A DNA stretch of 64,000 nucleotides. It comes from Solibacteraceae bacterium (GTDB lineage Bacteria; Acidobacteriota; Terriglobia; Bryobacterales; Bryobacteraceae). The translations under genes and the position numbers were made by a program. Under the pieces are notes generated by a model. That model did not search any database. It was not told the DNA's origin and saw only the letters and a program-made list of their open reading frames with translations. The stretch lies in contig JAJPJX010000143.1 in the NCBI GenBank assembly GCA_021324015.1, positions 1 to 64,000 on the forward strand. Reading direction: 5' to 3'. The stretch's first letter is position 1. Every line of letters begins with the position of its first letter. Below are positions 31,306-37,766 of the stretch, piece after piece.

Positions 31306-32739
31306 CTACCGGCCGTGGGAGGGCACTCCGGCATGAGTGGGAGCGGAGGCCAGGCCATAGCTGGCTGGGTCGAACAGGCGGCCGTACCGGCCGGCCATCT
31401 CTTCGGCCAAGCCGTCTTCGCGGGCGGGAAGGGCCGCGAACTCGCGCTCGATGCGCGCCAGCCACTGCGTCTCCTTGGCCGAGAGCCGCAGGGTTCCGGC
31501 CTCCCGATGTTCGTTCAGAATGCTGACCGCCGTCTGCCCGGCGCCGACCGTGCGCCGGTAAGGATTCGCTTCGGCTACGATGGCGGCGGCGATGCGCGAG
31601 ACCGCCGCGGGGGACAGCACGGCCGCCTGTGGGCTCAGGTGCTCGTCGGAGGCCACCAGCCAATCGCGCAGCGTCAGGGCCCCGCCCCGCGCGGCGGCCG
31701 TGTTCATGAGCCGGCAGTCGTAGGCCAGCAGTTCGGTGTAGGCCTCCGGAGCGCTGCCGGAGAGCAGACGGATGTTCTGCACCGATTCGTTGCTCCACAG
31801 GTCGCACATGGCGCCGGCAATATTGCCCAGGGGGCTGAAGTGTGCGCAGGTGGCGGATTTTCCTTCCATGGAAATGGGGCAGCCCGTAATGGCCTTGAGG
31901 ATGGGGCCTTCATAGGCGCAGTCCTTGGAGGGGCCGATCGCCCCGGCCTCGAAGGCGGCCAGGCTGCGCGCGGCGCTCATGGCCCGCACCACCGCGGCCA
32001 GCACCTCCGGGAGCATGCGCTGGTGGGCCAACTGCATGGCGGTATTGGCGAAGCCGCAGGCCGAATCGCCGCCCGGCACCGCGGGCGCGTGCGCGGCGCA
32101 GGCAGCGGCCATGCGCTCCCACAGCCAGTGCATGTCCCGCATGGCCAGCACGCCAAGGGCGAAGACCAGTCCGCGCACGTCGCCATAGACCAGGGCTTCG
32201 TCGTGCACTTCCTTGCCGCCCACGGACTCGATGGAGAGGATATCGGCGCCCGCTTCGAGGCACAGATCGAAGGAGCGCCGCAGCCGCTCCCAGGCCTCTC
32301 CGCCGCGCAGACGCGGAGGCCGGGTCTGATCGCGGATGTCGGTGGGCGTCACCCGGAGTGCGCTCTTCAACCCGTGCTTCTGGTGGGCCTCGCGCAGGTG
32401 CGCGTGCAGCAGGGCGGTGATCTCCGCGCCCCATTCCGGGGTTTCCGTCATGGCGGGCAGCAGCTCGAACTCGAGCACCAGGCCCGGCACGCCGAGAGCC
32501 AGCGCGCGGCGCACCACCGCCTGTGCAATTTCCCGGTAGTGTTCCCGCACCTGCGGCCAGGTGGCGGTTTCGATGCCGATGGCGGGCAGCGTAAAGTTCA
32601 CTTCGGGGAAGACCTCGCCGGCGCCGATGACCAGGTCAAACCCGCAGCGCACCGGCTTGGGAGCGCGGCCGAAAATCAGGTTCTGCGGATCGGCGATGGC
32701 CGGGGATGTGAAAACGTGCGGGGGAGCAATTTCAGACAT
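31306..32739 (-). CDS. MtaB-type methanol:corrinoid methyltransferase
   Basis: A 477-residue cytoplasmic protein of the MtaB family (methanol:5-hydroxybenzimidazolylcobamide methyltransferase). Seen: FGRAPKPVRCGFDLVIGAG, FPEVNFTLP, ILSIESVGGKEVHDEAL, and the cysteine-rich region SKDCAYEGPILKAITGC. Candidate zinc ligands E171, C228 and C274 have nearly the spacing of the E164/C220/C269 set known in the Methanosarcina barkeri enzyme. Normally MtaB moves the methyl group of methanol to the corrinoid protein MtaC, and MtaA completes transfer; neither partner is in this window. A GGGAGG ribosome binding site supports the ATG at 32739. The substrate could be methanol or another methylated compound. 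Confidence 0.85.
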   Translation of the reverse strand: MSEIAPPHVFTSPAIADPQNLIFGRAPKPVRCGFDLVIGAGEVFPEVNFTLPAIGIETATWPQVREHYREIAQAVVRRALALGVPGLVLEFELLPAMTETPEWGAEITALLHAHLREAHQKHGLKSALRVTPTDIRDQTRPPRLRGGEAWERLRRSFDLCLEAGADILSIESVGGKEVHDEALVYGDVRGLVFALGVLAMRDMHWLWERMAAACAAHAPAVPGGDSACGFANTAMQLAHQRMLPEVLAAVVRAMSAARSLAAFEAGAIGPSKDCAYEGPILKAITGCPISMEGKSATCAHFSPLGNIAGAMCDLWSNESVQNIRLLSGSAPEAYTELLAYDCRLMNTAAARGGALTLRDWLVASDEHLSPQAAVLSPAAVSRIAAAIVAEANPYRRTVGAGQTAVSILNEHREAGTLRLSAKETQWLARIEREFAALPAREDGLAEEMAGRYGRLFDPASYGLASAPTHAGVPSHGR

Positions 32740-32827
32740 GGGCCTCCCTGTCAGACTCCAGGATACCCTGCGGCTCGGGGCTCTGTCACAATGGAAGTTG
32801 GCCGGCCCGCGGCCGCATGGGGGTGAG

Positions 32828-33175
32828 ATGATCGACAGTCTCGTCAACCTGCTCTTCCGTTGTCCCCACCGCCGATTGACTCGTCCCGTGACTCCGGTGA
32901 GCAAAGAGGGTGTGCCCCACGGCGCGACTTACGTGGTTTGCCTGGATTGCGGCAAGCAGTTCGCCTACGACACGCAGGAAATGCGCATCGGCAAGGCGAT
33001 TGAAAGCTCGCACGAGGCGGGGGTCCTCCCGCCCGGGATGCCCATGGCGCGGAAGAAGAAAATGACCTACGCGCTCTGGGCCCTGCCGGTGGCCGTGCTG
33101 CTCGGCTCGGCGGTCAAGGGCAAGAAGCCCCGCCCGAAGAAGGAAGACCCGCAGGATTCGCCCCCGGAAGAATGA
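32828..33175 (+). CDS. Small zinc-ribbon membrane protein
   Basis: A 115-residue protein with two pieces. The N-terminal ~50 residues hold four candidate zinc ligands (CPH near residue 12 and C-L-D-C-G near residue 37) and resemble small zinc-ribbon proteins. A single hydrophobic segment (YALWALPVAVLLGSAV) lies near residue 85, followed by a highly charged tail (KGKKPRPKKEDPQDSPPEE). The function is unknown. A GGGGGTGAG sequence precedes the ATG. The stop codon is three bases from the 3' end of the opposing tmRNA gene. Confidence 0.75.
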   Translation: MIDSLVNLLFRCPHRRLTRPVTPVSKEGVPHGATYVVCLDCGKQFAYDTQEMRIGKAIESSHEAGVLPPGMPMARKKKMTYALWALPVAVLLGSAVKGKKPRPKKEDPQDSPPEE

Positions 33176-33178
33176 GGG

Positions 33179-33529
33179 TGGTGGAGGCGGCGGGAGTCGA
33201 ACCCGCGTCCGAGAAAGTCCGTCATGAAGAGCCTACGTGCGTAGCCGGTTCGAAAATTTCGGCGGCCACCTCAGAGCCGGCAAGAGGGATGGCCTCCTAG
33301 CCCGATTGATCTCGGCCTGCGGCTCCGGACCGAAGCCCTCGGCCTATCCCGCAACATGACGCTCACTGGCCGCCGCGCGGGCTCAACGGCTGGAGCGGCT
33401 GCTTAATTAATTAAGCAGCGTAAGCAAACTGCTGGTTGGCAGTTATGGTTTTCCGATCGTTTTACGGGAGCTCGGAACCCGGCACGCCTCCCCACCACGA
33501 TCCAATCCCGTCGAATCCGTTACGCCCCC
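33179..33529 (-). ncRNA. ssrA: Transfer-messenger RNA
   Basis: A complete one-piece tmRNA. The 5' end (GGGGGCG, then TAACGGATTCGAC) pairs with the 3' acceptor strand CGCCTCC-A, and CCA is encoded (33179-33181). The T arm contains GGTTCGACTCC. The tag reading frame (33411-33440) is GCC-AAC-CAG-CAG-TTT-GCT-TAC-GCT-GCT-TAA, giving ANQQFAYAA, preceded by the Ala carried on the RNA. It rescues stalled ribosomes and marks the product for Clp-type proteolysis through the terminal Ala-Ala. A TAGAAT box lies about 45 bases upstream of the 5' end. Confidence 0.97.
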
Positions 33530-33649
33530 ACGGCGAAGGACGACACAACCACACGTGGTGAAAGCCACCTTCATTCTACCACGCGCCTCCCGCCGCCGCT
33601 GTTTGGCGGTGATATAGTCGAAATAGTCCGCAGGGATGCTGTCATTGCC

Positions 33650-35365
33650 ATGCTGCAAATCATCCGCAGTCCGAAAGTCTACGACGTAGTGGTCATTGGT
33701 TCCGGAGCCGGCGGCGGCACCGCCGTCCACGTGCTCACCAGCATGGGAATGAACGTGGCCCTGCTGGAGGCCGGCCCGATGCTCCACCCGCAGAAGGACT
33801 TCAAGGAGCACGTGCTGCCCTACGAGGTGGATCACCGCGGCGCGGGCGAACACGCCGAACTGTATTTCGGGCGGCAGCAGTGGGGCTATTTCAGCGCGCC
33901 CAACGGCTATTGGGATATCAACGGCGAACCATACACGGTGGCGCCCGGCAACGAATTCCGCTGGTTTCGGTCCCGCATTCTGGGCGGCAGGACGAATCAC
34001 TACGGGCGTATCTCGCTGCGCTTTTCCGACTACGACTTCAAACCCTACTCGACCGACGGGCTGGGCGACGATTGGCCCGTGACCTACGACGAGATCGCGC
34101 CTTACTACGACAAGGCCGAAGAATTCATCGGCGTGACGGGCACCAAAGAAGGCCTGCGCACGGCCCCAGACGGAAAATTCCTGCCGCCCATCGCCCCGCG
34201 GGTGCACGAGGTGCTGGTGCAGAAGGCTTGCCAGCGGCTGAACATTCCGTGCATTCCGTCGCGCATGGCCATGCTCACCAAGTCCATTCACGGCCGTGCC
34301 GCCTGCCACTACTGCGGGCAGTGCGGGCGCGGCTGCCGTACGGCTTCGGCATATTCCTCCAGCCAGGCGCAGATCTTCCCCGCCATGAAGACCGGCAGGC
34401 TGGAAGTGTTCACCGGCGCCATGGCGCGCGAACTGGTGACCGACCCCAACACGGGCAAGGTGACCGCGGTGAACTACGTGGACAAGGCCACGCGCACGGA
34501 CCAGCAGATCCGCTGCCGGGCGGTGGTGCTGGGGGCCAGCGCCTGCGAATCGGCGCGGCTGCTGCTGAATTCGAAATCGTCCCGGCATCCCAACGGGCTG
34601 GCGAATTCCTCCGGCGTGGTGGGCCGCTACCTGACCGACAGCGTGGGGTTCGGGCTGAGCGGTTACATTCCGGCCCTGGAAGGCCTGCCGCGGCATAATT
34701 CCGACGGCATCGGCGGGATGCACGTCTATATCCCCTGGTGGCTCTTCGACAAAAAGGACAAGGAATTCCCGCGCGGCTACCACGTCGAGATCGGCGGCGG
34801 CTTCCACATGCCGCAACTGGGCAGCTTCCACGGCGTCTGCCGCAAGCACGAAGGCTACGGCCAGGTGTTGAAGGAAGCCGTGCTCAAAGGCTACGGCTGC
34901 ACGGTGGGTTTCGCCGGACGCGGCGAGATGATCCCCAACGAGCACTCCTACTGCGAGATCGACCCGGACCGCGTGGACGCCTACGGCATCCCGGTGCTGC
35001 GCTTCCATTTCCGCTGGAGCGAGCACGAGATCAGGCAGGCGCGGCACATGCGGGAGACCTTTACCCAGATCATCGAGACCATGGGCGGCAGGGTGCTGGG
35101 CCTGGCCAACCCGGAGCGGGAGAGCGAAGGCATCTCCACCGGCGGCACCATCATCCACGAAGCCGGCACCATCCGCATGGGAGACGACCCCAGGAAATCG
35201 GCGCTCAACAAGTACAGCCAGACGCACGACGTGCGGAACCTGTTCGTGGCGGACGCGGCTCCCTTCGTCAGCCAGCCGGACAAGAACGTGACGCTGAGCA
35301 TCATCGCGTTCTCGTGGCGCATGTCGGAACACCTGGCCGAGGAGATGAGAAAAGGCAATGTCTGA
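33650..35365 (+). CDS. GMC-family oxidoreductase, large subunit
   Basis: A 571-residue FAD enzyme of the glucose-methanol-choline family, probably a membrane-associated sugar or polyol dehydrogenase. Seen: the FAD-binding motif VVVIGSGAGGGTAVHVL (about 13-29), GGRTNHYGRISLRFSDYDF, and the C-terminal NLFVADAAPFVSQPDKNVTLSIIA signature. An unusual four-cysteine motif C-x2-C-x2-C-x3-C (CHYCGQCGRGC, near residue 222) resembles the iron-sulfur-binding stretch of FAD-dependent glucose/fructose dehydrogenases. The following small subunit gene starts eight bases before this stop, so the pair is translationally coupled. The substrate is not predictable from sequence. Confidence 0.92.
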   Translation: MLQIIRSPKVYDVVVIGSGAGGGTAVHVLTSMGMNVALLEAGPMLHPQKDFKEHVLPYEVDHRGAGEHAELYFGRQQWGYFSAPNGYWDINGEPYTVAPGNEFRWFRSRILGGRTNHYGRISLRFSDYDFKPYSTDGLGDDWPVTYDEIAPYYDKAEEFIGVTGTKEGLRTAPDGKFLPPIAPRVHEVLVQKACQRLNIPCIPSRMAMLTKSIHGRAACHYCGQCGRGCRTASAYSSSQAQIFPAMKTGRLEVFTGAMARELVTDPNTGKVTAVNYVDKATRTDQQIRCRAVVLGASACESARLLLNSKSSRHPNGLANSSGVVGRYLTDSVGFGLSGYIPALEGLPRHNSDGIGGMHVYIPWWLFDKKDKEFPRGYHVEIGGGFHMPQLGSFHGVCRKHEGYGQVLKEAVLKGYGCTVGFAGRGEMIPNEHSYCEIDPDRVDAYGIPVLRFHFRWSEHEIRQARHMRETFTQIIETMGGRVLGLANPERESEGISTGGTIIHEAGTIRMGDDPRKSALNKYSQTHDVRNLFVADAAPFVSQPDKNVTLSIIAFSWRMSEHLAEEMRKGNV

Positions 35366-35975
35366 CGAGAACCTGGACCTTTCCCGGCGCGACGCGCTGC
35401 GCAACCTCGGGATCACCCTGACCTTGACCACCGCGGGGGCGGGCGTGGTTTCGGCGCAGGACGCCGCCCACGTGCACCACCTGGTGACGCAGGAAAAGAC
35501 CGCCGGGCCGTACCAGCCCAAGTGCTTCAACCCGCACGAATACGCCACTCTGCGCCGCCTGAGCGAGCTGATTATGCCGGCCGACGAGCACTCCAAGAGC
35601 GCGATCGAGGCCGGCGCGCCGGAGTTTATCGACCTGCTGGCCAGCCGCAACGACGAACTGGCGCACATCTACACCGGGGGGCTGGCCTGGCTGGACCAGG
35701 AGATCGAGCGGCGCCACGGCAGCACTTTCCTCGCCGCCGCGCCGGAGCAGCAGACGGCCATGCTGGACCTGATCGCCTACCGCAAGAACGAGTCGCCGGA
35801 GCTGGGGCCGGGAATCCGCTTCTTCGCCTGGGTGCGCAACATGGTGGTGGACGCCTACTTCACCAGCAAGATCGGCATGGACTACCTGGGCTTCATGGGT
35901 AACGGCGCCATGTCGCACTTCAGCGTCCCCCAGGCGGCCATCGACTACGCGCTCAAGCGCAGCCCGCTGGCGTAG
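35358..35975 (+). CDS. Gluconate 2-dehydrogenase subunit 3-like, Tat-exported
   Basis: A 205-residue small subunit. The N terminus LSRRDALRNLGITLTLTTAGAGVVSA is a twin-arginine signal, so the heterodimer with the GMC subunit probably crosses the inner membrane folded ('hitchhiker' export of the large subunit, which has no signal). The rest matches the gluconate 2-dehydrogenase subunit 3 family: FNPHEYATLRRLSELIMPADEHSKSAIEAGAPEFIDLL. It overlaps the large-subunit gene by eight bases. The usual third partner, a cytochrome c subunit, is not adjacent. Confidence 0.93.
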   Translation: MSDENLDLSRRDALRNLGITLTLTTAGAGVVSAQDAAHVHHLVTQEKTAGPYQPKCFNPHEYATLRRLSELIMPADEHSKSAIEAGAPEFIDLLASRNDELAHIYTGGLAWLDQEIERRHGSTFLAAAPEQQTAMLDLIAYRKNESPELGPGIRFFAWVRNMVVDAYFTSKIGMDYLGFMGNGAMSHFSVPQAAIDYALKRSPLA

Positions 35976-35981
35976 CCGCGG

Positions 35982-37607
35982 CTACCCCACCAGCGCCTCG
36001 GACCGCGCGTCCACGTCCACCAGCTCCGGCTGCTCTTCCAGCGGAACCGAAAACGCGCGCTCGATCCTTTCGCGATACACGGGGCCGGAGTTGTACGTGC
36101 AGAACGGATAGATCCTGCCGTCGGGCGCGGCGTAGTGGATCACGCAGCGCTTCACCCGTTCCACGTCGTAGTTGTAGGCGTCCATGAAATGCATGCCGGC
36201 TACCATCAGGGTGCGGTAGGTGAAGCCCTGCCGTTCCTTCTCCCCGCGGCCGTAACGCTTGTCGGTGAAACCTTGCAGAGTCTGCAGAAACTTGGTGAAG
36301 GTCAGCCCCTCGGGCGCCTTCTCCTGGTGAAAATGCTTGCGCAGCAGGTTCCAGGTCTGGATCTTGGTGAAAAACTTCACCCGCTGCCGGCCGGCCTTGC
36401 GGGCCATCAGATCCATTTCCTGGAGCATGGGTCCCACGTCCACAAAACGCGTCACCGGCACGGCCCGGCGCTGCTGGTCCACGAACAGGTAAGTCCCCAG
36501 CGAGCAGTGCGGGTGCGGCGTCAGGTGTGTGGTCAGTTCCCCGCGCAGCGCGCTCAGCAGCTTGGAAAACGGCGTCACGCAGGAAAGCGGAAACCAGTCT
36601 TCGTAGACGTTGCAGATCCCGGTCTGATCCTCGACGGCGTGCGCGAAATCGGAAAGCGTGAAGCGCTTGGCCTCCAGTTCCCGGCGCGCGATGCGCCCCG
36701 TGAAGGCCACCGGCTGGAAGCTGATGCCGCTCACGCAGTCGATATTCTCCAGCGCCAGCCGCAGCATGTCCCCTACCTGGTGGTCGTTCACGCCCTTCAC
36801 GATGGTGGGCACGAACACGATCTTCAGCCCCGCGCGGCGCACGTTTTCGATGCACTTCAACTTCTTCTCCCACAGGGGCTCGCCGCGCGTGCGCCGGTAC
36901 ACCTCGTCGCACACCCCGTCGAATTGCAGGTACAAGGTGTGCAGTCCCGCCTCTTTGGCCTGGCAGGCGAACTCCAGGTTGGTGAATTTGATGCCGTTGG
37001 TGGCCGCCTGCAGGTGCGAGAAGCCCATCTCCCGGGCCAGCCGCAGCACGTCCAGAAATCGCGGATAGATGGTCGGCTCGCCGCCGGAGAACTGCACGAT
37101 CCGCCCGGCCACCGGCCGCTCGTCGCGCAGCGCTTGCAGCATGCCGCGCACCTGCTCGAAGTCCGGCTCGTAGAGGTAGCCCGCGGCGTTGGCGTTGGCG
37201 AAGCATACCGGACAGGTCAGGTTGCAGCGGTTAGTCAGGTCGATATTGGCCAGCCCTGTGTGGCTGGTGTGCAGGGAGCACAGGCCGCAGTCGTGCGGGC
37301 AACGCCGCGCATCCGCGACCGCCGGATTCTCCAGCCCGCGGCTGTCGCCGAAGGTCCATTCCTCCATCTTGCGATACAGCCGGGCATCCGAGAAGACGAT
37401 GTCGCGGAAGGCGCCGTGGAGCGGGCAGCTTTTCTCCATAACCACGCGGCCGTCCTCCTCGAACAGGCGGGCGGCAATCAACTGCGTGCACTCCGGGCAC
37501 AGCGACTCGGTGGTCCGGGGGAGACCCTTCGCGATCGGTGTGATGGGCGCTCCCGTATAGGTAGTTTCAGGCTGTAATATCTGAAAGACGCCGGCCATGG
37601 TGTCCAT
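35982..37607 (-). CDS. Radical SAM protein, tetraether-lipid-synthase-like
   Basis: A 541-residue radical SAM protein with the layout of the archaeal tetraether lipid synthase (Tes/MJ0619) group. N-terminal rubredoxin-like cysteines are C37-x2-C40 and C61-P-L-H-G; an auxiliary-cluster motif C103-x3-C107-x2-C110 (CPHDCGLC) precedes the radical SAM cluster C128-x3-C132-x2-C135 (NRCNLTCPVCF). QFSGGEPTIYP and ATNGIKF are SAM-binding segments. In Tes the enzyme couples hydrocarbon chains to make membrane-spanning lipids; in Acidobacteria such proteins are candidates for iso-diabolic acid or branched tetraether synthesis. No signal or membrane segment is seen. It follows a paralogue separated by a terminator, so it has its own transcript. 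Confidence 0.75.
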   Translation of the reverse strand: MDTMAGVFQILQPETTYTGAPITPIAKGLPRTTESLCPECTQLIAARLFEEDGRVVMEKSCPLHGAFRDIVFSDARLYRKMEEWTFGDSRGLENPAVADARRCPHDCGLCSLHTSHTGLANIDLTNRCNLTCPVCFANANAAGYLYEPDFEQVRGMLQALRDERPVAGRIVQFSGGEPTIYPRFLDVLRLAREMGFSHLQAATNGIKFTNLEFACQAKEAGLHTLYLQFDGVCDEVYRRTRGEPLWEKKLKCIENVRRAGLKIVFVPTIVKGVNDHQVGDMLRLALENIDCVSGISFQPVAFTGRIARRELEAKRFTLSDFAHAVEDQTGICNVYEDWFPLSCVTPFSKLLSALRGELTTHLTPHPHCSLGTYLFVDQQRRAVPVTRFVDVGPMLQEMDLMARKAGRQRVKFFTKIQTWNLLRKHFHQEKAPEGLTFTKFLQTLQGFTDKRYGRGEKERQGFTYRTLMVAGMHFMDAYNYDVERVKRCVIHYAAPDGRIYPFCTYNSGPVYRERIERAFSVPLEEQPELVDVDARSEALVG

Positions 37608-37702
37608 TCTAGGCGCCGCCGTCCCAAGAACAGTACAATCAGGTGCCGAACGGTGAAAATTGAGAGTTGTACGGCGCCGTTTGGGGGATGAAAGGAGAAA
37701 GC

Positions 37703-37739
37703 AAAAAAATGGGCCGCCGGCTTGCTTTCCCGGCGGCCC
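37703..37739 (-). terminator. Rho-independent terminator of the upstream radical SAM gene
   Basis: On the minus strand a very strong stem (GGGCCGCCGG paired with CCGGCGGCCC, loop of nine bases, 37711-37739) is followed by ATTTTTTTGC (37710-37701). It lies 28 bases downstream of the stop codon at 37767. Confidence 0.93.
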
Positions 37740-37766
37740 TAGGTTGTTTGTGGCTTTGAGACTTGC

